From Marivivens donghaensis (GTDB lineage Bacteria > Pseudomonadota > Alphaproteobacteria > Rhodobacterales > Rhodobacteraceae), in the NCBI RefSeq assembly GCF_023541015.1, contig NZ_JALNPR010000001.1, positions 682,001 through 746,000 on the forward strand: DNA of 64,000 bases, given 5' to 3'. The notes below the pieces were generated by a model. It saw only the letters and a program-made list of their open reading frames with translations. It was not told the origin of the DNA and made no database searches. The translations under genes were made by a program, and so were the position numbers. Shown piece after piece: positions 1 through 8,778 of this stretch (position 1 is its first letter; the number at the start of each line of letters is the position of its first letter).

Positions 1-702
1 GGCGCATCAAGCGGGCTTGGCGCGCACTTCGCGCAAGTGCTCGCGGCGCAGGGGGCGGAGGTTACTCTTGGCGCACGTCGTTTGGCGGAATTACAAGGCG
101 TTTATGAGAAGATCACCAGCGGTGGCGGTCAGGCCCATGCCATTCGTCTGGATGTCACCGATGCAGCCAGCGTTGCCGAAGTCTGTGCAGAGCCGTTCGA
201 TATCGTTGTCAATAACGCGGGCATTTCCGCAGCGGGGCCAGCGATGGACTATTCGGAAGCGGATTGGGATCGTACCATGGATATCAATCTCAAGGGTGCC
301 TTCCTCGTGAGCCAAGCCGCTGCCCAAAAGATGAAAGACAACGGTGGCGGGTCGATCATTAACATCGCTTCTATTCTTGGCCTTCGGGTGGCTGGCGCGG
401 TTGCGGCATACGCCACCTCCAAGGCCGCATTGGTTCAAATGACCAAGGCCACCGCACTGGAATGGGCGCGCTATGGCATCCGTGTGAATGCGCTGTGCCC
501 TGGGTACATTGAGACGCCGTTGAATACCGATTTCTTTGCGACCGATGCAGGGCAAGCGTTGATCAAACGTATCCCGCAACGGCGGCTTGGTCGGTTGCAG
601 AATTTAGATGGGCCGCTTCTGCTGCTCGCGTCAGATGCAGGGGCCTACATGACAGGGGCCGAGATCGCCGTTGACGGCGGGCATCTGGTTTCATCGCTTT
701 AA
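1..702 (+). CDS. SDR family NAD(P)-dependent oxidoreductase (5' end cut by window)
   Basis: Short-chain dehydrogenase/reductase; the reading frame is open from base 1, so the start lies outside the window and 233 residues are visible. The nucleotide-binding loop GASSGLG opens the visible part, NNAG follows near residue 75, and the catalytic YATSK (Tyr-x-x-x-Lys) is preceded by the conserved Ser region (INIASILG). The C-terminus has the usual PLLLLASD...GAEIAVDGG ending. The family oxidises or reduces alcohols/ketones; substrate cannot be read from the sequence. Its stop codon lies inside the Shine-Dalgarno of the acyl-CoA dehydrogenase, so it is almost certainly the first visible gene of a four-gene acyl-CoA operon. 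In that context it could act on a hydroxy- or oxoacyl-CoA (inference). Confidence 0.93.
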   Translation, partial: GASSGLGAHFAQVLAAQGAEVTLGARRLAELQGVYEKITSGGGQAHAIRLDVTDAASVAEVCAEPFDIVVNNAGISAAGPAMDYSEADWDRTMDINLKGAFLVSQAAAQKMKDNGGGSIINIASILGLRVAGAVAAYATSKAALVQMTKATALEWARYGIRVNALCPGYIETPLNTDFFATDAGQALIKRIPQRRLGRLQNLDGPLLLLASDAGAYMTGAEIAVDGGHLVSSL

Positions 703-712
703 GGAGGGACAC

Positions 713-1921
713 ATGGATTTCACGATTACAAAAGAGGTCGAAACCCTCCGCCAAGAGATCGCAGTGTTTGTGAATGATCGGATCATCCCGCTTGAGGGGG
801 ATCAGGCGAATTACGATGAGCACGGCAATATCCATCCCGATCAGTTGGAGCGCCTTAGAGCCGAGGCCAAGGCTCAAGGTCTGTGGTGCCTTCAACTGCG
901 GCGTGAAACAGGCGGTCGCGGTTTGGGTAAAATGGGCATGGCGGTGTGTTATGAAGAAATGAACCGTTCGATCTTTGGCCCCGTGGTGTTCAATTCCGCT
1001 GCGCCCGATGACGGGAATATGATGGTGCTAGAGGCGCTTGGCACGCCTGAGCAAAAGGCCAAATGGCTTGGTCCTATTGTTGAGGGTAAGGTTCGCTCTG
1101 CCTTTGCGATGACCGAACCGCATCCGGGCGGTGGGTCTGATCCGGGGATGATGCTGACCCGCGCCGAACGTCAGGGCGATCACTATGTTGTTCATGGCCA
1201 TAAGTGGTTTATCACGGGGGCCGAAGGGGCGGAGCATTTTATTCTTCTAGCACGCACTTCTGACGATGCCCGTCGTGGCCACACAGCGTTTCTGTTCCAC
1301 AAGGATCAACCCGGTTGGGAAATCACTCGCCGAATCCCGATCATGGGGCCCGAAGAGCATGGCGGCCATTGCGAAATCCGCTTTGACGGTCTGAAAATCC
1401 CTGTCGACGATGTTCTGATGGAGGAGGGTCGCGGGCTCAAAGTCACTCAAACCCGTCTGGGGCCTGCGCGTTTGACCCATTGTATGCGGTGGCTCGGTCT
1501 GTCCAAACGGTGTCTTGAGATCGCGACCGAATATGCTGAACGGCGTGAGGGGTTCGGGAAGCGGCTTATCGACCGCGAAAGCGTGCAACTGATGCTGGGT
1601 GATCTGGCAATGCGGATCGAAGTGGGTCGTTTGCTGGTGATGAAAGCGGCATGGGAGATTGACCGCGGGAACTTTGCCAAGAAAGAGATTTCAATGGCCA
1701 AGATACAGGTGGCAAACATCCTCCATGACGCAGCGGACCGTGCGATCCAGATTAATGGTGCGCGTGGATATTCAAAGGATACCGTCCTCGAATGGATTTA
1801 CCGCTACGCCCGTCAGGCGCGTTTGGTCGATGGTGCGGATGAGGTACATAAGATGGTTCTGACCCGCGATCTGATCGCCAATGGACGCGATTTCTGGAAA
1901 TGGTCGGTGGAGGGCGAATGA
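713..1921 (+). CDS. Acyl-CoA dehydrogenase, ACAD10/11-like (Asp at catalytic position)
   Basis: FAD-dependent acyl-CoA dehydrogenase of 402 residues, the normal family length. ATG 713 is preceded by AAGGAGG (701-707). Visible landmarks are the FAD-binding AFAMTEPHPGGGSDPG stretch, the WFITGAEGAEHF segment and the C-terminal helical domain. Where short/medium-chain enzymes carry YEGT with the catalytic Glu, this protein has VDGADEVH, with Asp373 at that position. The DGxDEVH form is, to my knowledge, typical of the ACAD10/ACAD11 group, whose members act with an APH-like kinase on 4-hydroxyacyl-CoA. Such a kinase is encoded two genes downstream (3501). The stop overlaps the next start, so translation is probably coupled. 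The exact substrate is inferred only. Confidence 0.9.
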   Translation: MDFTITKEVETLRQEIAVFVNDRIIPLEGDQANYDEHGNIHPDQLERLRAEAKAQGLWCLQLRRETGGRGLGKMGMAVCYEEMNRSIFGPVVFNSAAPDDGNMMVLEALGTPEQKAKWLGPIVEGKVRSAFAMTEPHPGGGSDPGMMLTRAERQGDHYVVHGHKWFITGAEGAEHFILLARTSDDARRGHTAFLFHKDQPGWEITRRIPIMGPEEHGGHCEIRFDGLKIPVDDVLMEEGRGLKVTQTRLGPARLTHCMRWLGLSKRCLEIATEYAERREGFGKRLIDRESVQLMLGDLAMRIEVGRLLVMKAAWEIDRGNFAKKEISMAKIQVANILHDAADRAIQINGARGYSKDTVLEWIYRYARQARLVDGADEVHKMVLTRDLIANGRDFWKWSVEGE

Positions 1922-3501
1922 TGTTTTCGGCGTCTCACCTTTGTTCATCACAGGCGAACCATGTGCCGATGACACCGCTCGATATGCTCGACCGAACGGT
2001 GGCAGAGCAGCCAGATGCATTGGCCATCGTTTGGGGCGAACAACGGATCACTTGGGCAGAGTTCGATGCGATGGTGCAGCGCTTCGCTGGGCGGTTGCAC
2101 GATCTCGGCGTTGGCAAGGGCGATGTGGTTTCAGTCATCGCGGGCAATATCCCAGAAATGCTGGCGGCGCATTTTGCCATTCCGACCTTGGGCGCGGTTT
2201 TGAATGCGATCAACACGCGGCTCGATCCTGAAACGGTGCAATTCATCGTCCGTCATTGCGAGGCCAAAGTTCTGATCACCGACGCACCGCGTGCTGATCT
2301 AGGCCGCGCGTCGGATACGCTGCCTGTGCATGTGTTTGGGCAGGATTTCGACATAGCAACGGGGCCATTGTCCGAACGGATCGATTGGCGCGGTGTGGTG
2401 ACTGATGATTGGCAGCCGATTGCCTTGAATTATACGTCGGGCACGACCGGCAATCCCAAGGGCGTCGTTCTACACCATCGGGGTGCCTATATGAACGCAC
2501 TTGGTAATGCGGATGCCTTGGGATTTGATCGCGATACGGTCTATCTCTGGACGCTGCCCTTGTTCCATTGCAACGGATGGTGTCACGGTTGGGCTGTGAC
2601 CTCTGCGGGCGGGACGCATGTGTGCCTTGATGGGGTAGACCCGTCACAGGTCTACAGCGCGATTGAGGATCATGGCGTCACGAATTTCTTCTGCGCACCT
2701 GTTGTGCTCTACATGCTGCTCGACCACCCAGATCGGGTAAAACGGTCGGCTGCGTCGCGTCCTGTTAAGGTTGGTACGGGTGGCGCTGCTCCAACCTCCT
2801 CTTTGATCGAGAGGATGGATGCCTTGGCGTTCGATCTGTCTCACCTCTATGGGCTGACCGAATGCTATGGCCCTGCGACCGTGAACCATTTACCGCAGTA
2901 CTTGCGCGAGGCAGAGGCGAGCGTGCGGGCGAAATACCTTGCCTCGCAAGGGAAGCGCCATACGACGGCCTGTGTCCTCAAGGTCTTTGATGAGGCTGAT
3001 CAAGAGGTTCCGCACGACGGTGAAACGACGGGTGAGATCGTTTTGCGCGGGAACACCCTCATGGCGGGTTATCTGAAAAATCCCGATGCGACGGCCGAGG
3101 CGCTCCGCGATGGTTGGTTCCGCACGGGCGACCTCGCCGTGGTGTTGCCAGATGGTCGGTTGATGATTAAAGACCGTGCAAAGGACATCATCATCACAGG
3201 TGGCGAAAACGTATCGTCGATTGAGGTCGAGGATGTTTTGCATCGCTGCGAGGCTGTTGCGCTGGCGGCTGTGGTCGCGGCGCCTCATGAAAAATGGGGC
3301 GAAACGCCTTGTGCGTTTATCGAATTACGGGACGGTGGAACCATTGAAGAGGTCGAGGCGCACTGTCGCGAACACCTCGCAGGGTTCAAGCGGCCACGGT
3401 ATTTCGTGCCGCGTTCGATCCCGAAAACAGCGACTGGCAAGGTTCAGAAGTTCATCCTGCGACAAGAGGCTAAAGAGCGATTTGGTGGAGGGGACCTGTG
3501 A
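1921..3501 (+). CDS. AMP-binding acyl-CoA synthetase
   Basis: ANL-superfamily acid-CoA ligase of 526 residues that would activate a carboxylic acid through an acyl-adenylate. Seen directly: P-loop YTSGTTGNPKG (from residue 171), GLTECYGP (about 310), GWFRTGDLA (about 398), the hinge region KDRAKDIIITGGENVSSIE, and catalytic Lys507 in PKTATGKVQKF. Two adjacent ATG codons, 1918 and 1921, overlap the TGA of the dehydrogenase gene; 1921 is preferred because GGAGGG (1909-1914) is then 6 bases away. Looks like the medium-chain/propionate-like acyl-CoA ligase group. In this operon it would load the free acid onto CoA before dehydrogenase, SDR and kinase act. Confidence 0.92.
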   Translation: MFSASHLCSSQANHVPMTPLDMLDRTVAEQPDALAIVWGEQRITWAEFDAMVQRFAGRLHDLGVGKGDVVSVIAGNIPEMLAAHFAIPTLGAVLNAINTRLDPETVQFIVRHCEAKVLITDAPRADLGRASDTLPVHVFGQDFDIATGPLSERIDWRGVVTDDWQPIALNYTSGTTGNPKGVVLHHRGAYMNALGNADALGFDRDTVYLWTLPLFHCNGWCHGWAVTSAGGTHVCLDGVDPSQVYSAIEDHGVTNFFCAPVVLYMLLDHPDRVKRSAASRPVKVGTGGAAPTSSLIERMDALAFDLSHLYGLTECYGPATVNHLPQYLREAEASVRAKYLASQGKRHTTACVLKVFDEADQEVPHDGETTGEIVLRGNTLMAGYLKNPDATAEALRDGWFRTGDLAVVLPDGRLMIKDRAKDIIITGGENVSSIEVEDVLHRCEAVALAAVVAAPHEKWGETPCAFIELRDGGTIEEVEAHCREHLAGFKRPRYFVPRSIPKTATGKVQKFILRQEAKERFGGGDL

Positions 3502-4493
3502 TGGATCGGTCGACCTTACACGGTTTCCTCAACGCAACATTTGGCGCGGAGGATCTGTCGGAACTGACCAAGATTTCAGGCGGTCAATCAAACCCAACCT
3601 ACTTTGTCACCCACGGCGGCCGCCGAATGGTGCTGCGCAAACAACCCGATGGACCGATCCTAAAAGGCGCACATGCGATTGATCGTGAATATCGGGTGAT
3701 GAATGCACTGGGCGCCCAAGGCGTGCCAGTGCCCAAAACGATCCTGTTTCATGAGGACGCCGAAACGCTCGGTACACCGTTCTATTTGATGGAGCGTTTG
3801 GATGGGCGTGTGTTCGAGGATTGTAGCCTGCCTGACATGACGCCTGATGAACGTCGCGCGATCTATCTGGGCATGGCGGATGCGATGGCGAAAATGCATA
3901 GCGTGGTGCCGTCAGAGGCGGGTCTGGGCGATTATGGTCCGCCGGGGAATTACTTTGAACGGCAAGTGCGTCGGTGGTCGAAACAGCTGTTTGCATCGAC
4001 TGGGGAGACTATCCCTGATCTGAAGTTCCTCGCGAAATGGCTGGTAGAAAACCAACCCGACGATGACGGCGAACTTGCCGTGGCTCATGGCGATTTTCGT
4101 CTGGGGAACCTCATGTTCCACCCGACAGAGCCACGGGTTATTGCGATCCTTGATTGGGAGCTGTCTACGCTCGGGCATCCGATGGCGGATTTGGGGTTCT
4201 GTTCGATGACATGGCATTCCGCGCCAGAGGAATACGGGGGGATCTTGGGCCTCGATTGGGCGGCTCTAGGAATTCCAACCAAAGAAGAGTTTGCGGCACG
4301 TTATTTTGAAACAGCCAAAACGGCAGCGCGGCTCAGCGATTTCCATGTAATATTTTCTTTGTTTCGCTTTGCCGTGATCTTTGTCGGTATTCGGGACCGC
4401 GTGGCACAAGGCACAGCGACGGCGTCGAATGCCGCAGAGATGGCACCTCTAGCACGAGCCTTTGCTAAGCGCGCAAGGGACTTGGTTGGCTGA
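3501..4493 (+). CDS. APH-like phosphotransferase (ACAD10/11 N-domain-like kinase)
   Basis: Aminoglycoside-phosphotransferase-fold protein of 330 residues. ISGGQSNPTYFV near the N-terminus is the nucleotide loop, LRKQPDG carries the ATP-binding Lys, HGDFRLGN (His196-Asn203) holds the catalytic Asp198 and metal-binding Asn203, and DWE (218-220) the second metal ligand. GGGSNPTY-like loops plus DWELSTLGHPMADLG are characteristic of the group fused to acyl-CoA dehydrogenases in ACAD10/11 rather than of true resistance enzymes. ATG 3501 overlaps the preceding TGA by one base and follows GGAGGGG. Likely role: phosphorylating a hydroxyacyl-CoA so the dehydrogenase-fold partner can eliminate phosphate (known for ACAD11 and for LvaA/LvaC; inference here). 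Confidence 0.88.
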   Translation: MDRSTLHGFLNATFGAEDLSELTKISGGQSNPTYFVTHGGRRMVLRKQPDGPILKGAHAIDREYRVMNALGAQGVPVPKTILFHEDAETLGTPFYLMERLDGRVFEDCSLPDMTPDERRAIYLGMADAMAKMHSVVPSEAGLGDYGPPGNYFERQVRRWSKQLFASTGETIPDLKFLAKWLVENQPDDDGELAVAHGDFRLGNLMFHPTEPRVIAILDWELSTLGHPMADLGFCSMTWHSAPEEYGGILGLDWAALGIPTKEEFAARYFETAKTAARLSDFHVIFSLFRFAVIFVGIRDRVAQGTATASNAAEMAPLARAFAKRARDLVG

Positions 4494-4647
4494 TTTTCGG
4501 CTAAAAGTCAGTTGGTTAAATGTTTACCCTAACCTGATCGAGGTCAATGCGCTGGCGTTGCAGGTTCATTTACCTATTGCACTTAGGCCGCCACGGGCGA
4601 TGAGTTGTCAGTAAATGGGCTGAGCCGCATTCCGAAAGGACGTCACC

Positions 4648-5586
4648 GTGAGCATTCTATGTAGTCTACCGATCATTGCTGGTTTGCTATCGGGCTGTAG
4701 CGACGGGGCGTCGTTCGCTACGGGTTATGTCGAAGGGGATTACACCCTTGTTGCGCCTGTCAGTGTAGCGCAGGTCCGCGAGATTACCGTGGCGCGGGGC
4801 GATCACGTTGAGGCCGATACGGTGATGGTCGCGATGGAACGCCACGATGCTGAGATTGCATTGGCTGAGGCGCAGGCGAACGTGGCGCAGGCAGAAAGCC
4901 AGCTCGCCAATTTGCAAGAGGGGGCTCGGCCTGAGGAAATCGCGGTGATCGAGGCGAACCTTGCCTCGGCGACTTTGCAAGCGGATGAGGCCAACCGCGA
5001 ACGGGATCGATTAGAGCAGCTTTTCACCCGTGGCGTGATCACAGATGCCCAGCGCGACGATGCGATTACGGCGGCACAGGTTGCTGCGTCCAAAGTTGCT
5101 GTCGTTTCCGCTGAATTGGCGGTGGCGCGACTTCCCGCCCGTCCGCAAGCCATCGCGCAGGCGGAGGCAGTCGTGGCCGCGGCCAATGCGGCCTTAGATC
5201 GGGCCGAATTGCAGCTAGAGCAGCGCGAGTTGTCCCTGTCGGTGCCTGTCACCGTGGTCGATATTCTGCGCCAAGAGGGCGAGATCGCAGGCCCAACTGC
5301 GCCTGTGTTATCGGTACTGCCTCAGGGCGCTGTGAAATTGCGCCTCTACGTGCCTGAAACGTCTTATGCGTTGATTTCAGTCGGGGATACGCTCACGGTC
5401 GAATGTGATGGCTGTGCAGAGGGTCTGACCGCCACGATTAGCTATATCGCCAGCGAACCAGAGTTCACGCCGCCCGTCATCTATTCGGTCGAGAACCGTC
5501 AAAAGCTGGTGTATTTGATCGAGGCTCGCCCGACATCGGATCACGACCTTAATCCGGGGCAGATCGTAAATGTGCGGTTGCCATGA
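4648..5586 (+). CDS. HlyD-family periplasmic adaptor lipoprotein
   Basis: Membrane-fusion/adaptor protein of 312 residues for the ABC exporter encoded next. The N-terminus is a short hydrophobic signal ending in a lipobox, LLSGC (Cys16), so the protein is predicted to be a lipoprotein rather than anchored by a transmembrane helix. Residues about 30-60 form one half of the lipoyl domain (APVSVAQVREITVARGDHV), about 65-185 are Ala/Glu/Gln-rich heptads of the coiled-coil hairpin, then the second lipoyl half and a beta-barrel domain. Start is GTG 4648 with GAAAGGA upstream. The stop overlaps the ATPase start (ATGA). Comparable to YbhG/YhiI-type adaptors; cargo unknown. Confidence 0.88.
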   Translation: MSILCSLPIIAGLLSGCSDGASFATGYVEGDYTLVAPVSVAQVREITVARGDHVEADTVMVAMERHDAEIALAEAQANVAQAESQLANLQEGARPEEIAVIEANLASATLQADEANRERDRLEQLFTRGVITDAQRDDAITAAQVAASKVAVVSAELAVARLPARPQAIAQAEAVVAAANAALDRAELQLEQRELSLSVPVTVVDILRQEGEIAGPTAPVLSVLPQGAVKLRLYVPETSYALISVGDTLTVECDGCAEGLTATISYIASEPEFTPPVIYSVENRQKLVYLIEARPTSDHDLNPGQIVNVRLP

Positions 5587-6491
5587 GTGACCTTGCCATC
5601 TCGGTCAGTGGTCTGACCAAGCGGTTCGGTGAAAAGACCGTTGTGAACAACGTCAGTCTTGATGTTCGCAAGGGCGAGATCATGGGTTTTCTCGGGCCGA
5701 ACGGGTCAGGCAAGACGACGACCATTCGGTTGATGTGTGGGCTGTTGGAGCCAGACAGTGGCGAAGGCCGCGTTTTAGGCCATGATATCCGTACTGAGCG
5801 TCGCGCTATCAAACGCAAGGTCGGTTATATGACACAACGGTTTTCGTTCTACGAGGACCTGACGATCGCCGAAAACCTAAGCTTTGTTGCGGGGCTTTAT
5901 GGGATGTCGCCGAAACGGCAGGTCGTGCGCGATACGATTGCCGATCTCGGTCTGACGGCGCGCAAGGATCAACTGGCGGGGTCGCTCTCGGGTGGGTGGA
6001 AGCAACGGTTGGCTTTGGCGGCGTGTATCATGCACAAACCCGCTCTCTTGATGTTGGACGAACCGACGGCGGGCGTGGACCCAAAGGCGCGGCGCGAGTT
6101 TTGGGATGAAATCCATGCCTTGGCCCATGGTGGGCTGACCGTGTTGGTGTCGACCCACTACATGGACGAGGCGGAACGCTGTCACCGCATTTCCTACATC
6201 TCTTACGGTGATCTGATCGCACAAGGCACCGTGCCAGAGGTCGTCCAAGGGGCGGCGCTTACCACCTATGTTGTGACAGGTGGCGACACGGCACTGGCCG
6301 CGCGGCTTTTGCGCGGCGCTGCTGGTGTCGATCAAGTAGCGCCTTTTGGCGCAACGCTGCATGTCGTTGGGCGGGATGCGATGGCCCTGAAAACCAGCGT
6401 GGATACGGTCGCGTTTCAGACAGGCAGCCACGCGGAATTGTCTGACACCAGCCTTGAGGATGTATTTATCCAGCTTATGGGCGCGGCGTAG
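5583..6491 (+). CDS. ABC exporter ATP-binding protein
   Basis: Cytoplasmic ATPase of an ABC-2 type exporter, 302 residues. Walker A GPNGSGKTTT, signature LSGGWKQRLALA, Walker B ALLMLDEPTAGVD and the switch His in VSTHYMDEAERC are all intact. The 4-base ATGA overlap with the adaptor gene and the 11-base gap to the permease gene make a three-gene exporter unit. Domain and gene order match the YbhGFSR / YhiI-RbbA-like drug or membrane-perturbant exporters, except that a single short ATPase (one nucleotide-binding domain) and one permease are present, which implies homodimers of each (inference). Confidence 0.93.
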   Translation: MSDLAISVSGLTKRFGEKTVVNNVSLDVRKGEIMGFLGPNGSGKTTTIRLMCGLLEPDSGEGRVLGHDIRTERRAIKRKVGYMTQRFSFYEDLTIAENLSFVAGLYGMSPKRQVVRDTIADLGLTARKDQLAGSLSGGWKQRLALAACIMHKPALLMLDEPTAGVDPKARREFWDEIHALAHGGLTVLVSTHYMDEAERCHRISYISYGDLIAQGTVPEVVQGAALTTYVVTGGDTALAARLLRGAAGVDQVAPFGATLHVVGRDAMALKTSVDTVAFQTGSHAELSDTSLEDVFIQLMGAA

Positions 6492-6502
6492 GACAATATG
6501 CA

Positions 6503-7627
6503 ATGAACAGGTTCTTTTCGCTCCATCGGCTTGTCGCGCTTTTGATAAAGGAAATGATCCAGATGCGGCGGGATCGTGTGACCTTTGCGATGATGCTGGG
6601 TGTGCCGTTGATGCAGTTGATGCTCTTTGGGTTCGCGATCAATACCGATCCCAAGGCGCTTCCTGCCGCGCTCGTGTCCCCGACCCAAGACCGCTATACA
6701 CGTGCGATGGTCACGGCATTGGAACTGACAGGCTATTATCGCTTCATCGCCCCAAATGCGACCGAGGGTGAGGCCGAAGATTTGATATCCCGTGGCGAAG
6801 TCGCCTTTGTCGTAACGGTGCCGTCAGATTTCGGACGTCGGATTGAGCGGGGCGACCATGCGAGCATTCTGATCGAGGCGGATGCGACGGACCCGTCGGT
6901 GGCCTCTGGTGCGATCTCAACACTCAGCACGGTCGCGAATTCTGCGCTGTTGAGGGAGGCAGGGCAGGGTCAGGCCTCGTCAAACGGGTTAGAGATCATC
7001 GTGCATCGCCGCTACAATCCCGAAGGCATCACGCAATACAACATCGTCCCGGGATTGCTCGGGGTGATCCTGCAGTTGACGATGGTGATGATGACCGCGA
7101 TGGCGCTGACGCGTGAGGTCGAGCGGGGTACGATGGAGAACCTCTTGTCGATGCCCGCAAATCCGCTTGAGATCATGCTGGGCAAGGTGGTGCCCTATCT
7201 GATCGTGGGCGCGGTGCAGGTTGTCGTGGTTCTGGTGTCTGCGAAACTGGTGTTCAACGTGCCGTTCGTTGGGTCGCTCTCGCTCGTGCTTGCGGGCGTA
7301 TTCGTGTTAGTGCTGGCACTGGTGATCTTGGGGTATCTCTTGTCCACGGTGTCACGAACCCAAATGCAGGCGATGCAGCTTACCTTCTTTTTCTTCCTGC
7401 CATCGCTTTTACTTTCTGGGTTCATGTTCCCATATCGTGGGATGCCAGATTGGGCGCAGGTAATTGGTGAGATATTCCCGCTCACGCATTTCTTGCGGCT
7501 TATTCGTGCGGTGATGCTTAAGGGTGCGGATTTTTCGGCGGTGGCAGGACCGTTCTTTGCGTTGGTCCTCTTTGCATTTGGGCTGGCAGTTCTGGCGCTG
7601 TTCAGGTTCCGAAAGACACTCGACTAG
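6503..7627 (+). CDS. ABC-2 type exporter permease
   Basis: Integral membrane permease of 374 residues with the ABC-2 layout: an N-terminal helix (FAMMLGVPLMQLMLFGFAI), a periplasmic domain of roughly 130 residues, then five hydrophobic segments in the C-terminal half, including the MEN.LSMPANPLEIMLGK connector typical of YbhS/YbhR-like proteins and a SGFMFPYRGMPDWAQ loop. Works with the ATPase ending at 6491 and the lipoprotein adaptor. No outer-membrane factor gene is adjacent, so a TolC-like protein would have to be encoded elsewhere. The ribosome-binding site before ATG 6503 is weak, consistent with coupling to the upstream gene. Confidence 0.92.
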   Translation: MNRFFSLHRLVALLIKEMIQMRRDRVTFAMMLGVPLMQLMLFGFAINTDPKALPAALVSPTQDRYTRAMVTALELTGYYRFIAPNATEGEAEDLISRGEVAFVVTVPSDFGRRIERGDHASILIEADATDPSVASGAISTLSTVANSALLREAGQGQASSNGLEIIVHRRYNPEGITQYNIVPGLLGVILQLTMVMMTAMALTREVERGTMENLLSMPANPLEIMLGKVVPYLIVGAVQVVVVLVSAKLVFNVPFVGSLSLVLAGVFVLVLALVILGYLLSTVSRTQMQAMQLTFFFFLPSLLLSGFMFPYRGMPDWAQVIGEIFPLTHFLRLIRAVMLKGADFSAVAGPFFALVLFAFGLAVLALFRFRKTLD

Positions 7628-7734
7628 GGATAAAACCCGCAGGCTAGTATGATTAACCTAAATGGGGTGTTGATGGACGTTGCCCCCGTAGTCTGAATAA
7701 GCTATCGCAGCGGCAAGCTAGCTAGGGGACTCTC

Positions 7735-8778
7735 ATGACCAAGAAAAACGGCCTGACTTACGCAGACGCGGGTGTGGATATCGACGCAGGCAATACGCTT
7801 GTTGAACGGATCAAACCTGCCGCGAAACGCACGGCCCGTTCGGGTGTTATGGCGGGTCTGGGCGGTTTTGGCGCTCTGTTCGACCTCAAGGGTGCGGGTT
7901 ATGAGGATCCGATCCTCGTTGCAGCAACCGACGGCGTTGGCACGAAACTCCGCATCGCGATTGATACGGGCAATGTTGATACCGTTGGTATCGACCTCGT
8001 TGCGATGTGCGTGAATGACCTCGTGTGTCAGGGGGCAGAGCCTCTGTTCTTCCTCGACTATTTCGCGACAGGTAAACTGGACGTGGACAGCGCGACCCGC
8101 ATCATCAACGGCATCGCTAAAGGCTGTGAAGACAGCGGTTGCGCATTGATCGGTGGTGAAACCGCTGAAATGCCCGGTATGTATCACGATGGCGATTTCG
8201 ACCTCGCTGGTTTTGCCGTTGGCGCGATGGAGCGTGGCGCTGATCTGCCAGCTGGCGTTCAGGTTGGTGACGTTCTCTTGGGTCTTGGTTCCAACGGCGT
8301 GCACTCGAACGGCTATTCCTTCGTGCGCAAGGTTGTTGAACTCTCTGGCCTCGGCTGGGACGCGGCGAGCCCGTTTTCTGACGGCACTCTGGGTGAGGCA
8401 CTTCTCGCGCCGACCCGTCTTTATGTGAAACAAGCTCTGGCGGCTGTGCGGGCAGGGGGCGTTCACGCTCTCGCTCACATCACAGGTGGTGGTCTGACTG
8501 AAAACCTGCCGCGCGTTCTGCCTGACGATATGGGCGCAACGATTGACCTGTCGTCGTGGGAGCTTCCTGCGGTGTTCCGTTGGTTGGCTGAAACCGCCAA
8601 CATGGAAGAAAAAGAACTGCTGAAAACCTTCAACTCTGGCATCGGCATGATCGTTGTCGTTGCGGCAGACCGCGTAGATGAAATCGCTTCGCTGCTGACC
8701 GCTGAAGGCGAAGCTGTGACCCGCATCGGCACCGTGACCGATCAGGCTGGCGTGGCTTACACAGGCAAACTTCTGTGA
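7735..8778 (+). CDS. purM: Phosphoribosylformylglycinamidine cyclo-ligase (AIR synthetase)
   Basis: Catalyses the ATP-dependent ring closure of FGAM to AIR in de novo purine synthesis; cytoplasmic, 347 residues (E. coli PurM is 345). Recognised by the N-terminal [13 protein letters not shown], the TDGVGTKL loop, the metal/ATP loop [29 protein letters not shown], and [13 protein letters not shown]. The stop codon overlaps the purN start by 4 bases (8775-8778), an arrangement seen in many bacteria. The 107-base gap upstream (7628-7734) presumably carries the promoter; I could not identify a convincing purine operator there. Confidence 0.98.
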   Translation: MTKKNGLTYADAGVDIDAGNTLVERIKPAAKRTARSGVMAGLGGFGALFDLKGAGYEDPILVAATDGVGTKLRIAIDTGNVDTVGIDLVAMCVNDLVCQGAEPLFFLDYFATGKLDVDSATRIINGIAKGCEDSGCALIGGETAEMPGMYHDGDFDLAGFAVGAMERGADLPAGVQVGDVLLGLGSNGVHSNGYSFVRKVVELSGLGWDAASPFSDGTLGEALLAPTRLYVKQALAAVRAGGVHALAHITGGGLTENLPRVLPDDMGATIDLSSWELPAVFRWLAETANMEEKELLKTFNSGIGMIVVVAADRVDEIASLLTAEGEAVTRIGTVTDQAGVAYTGKLL

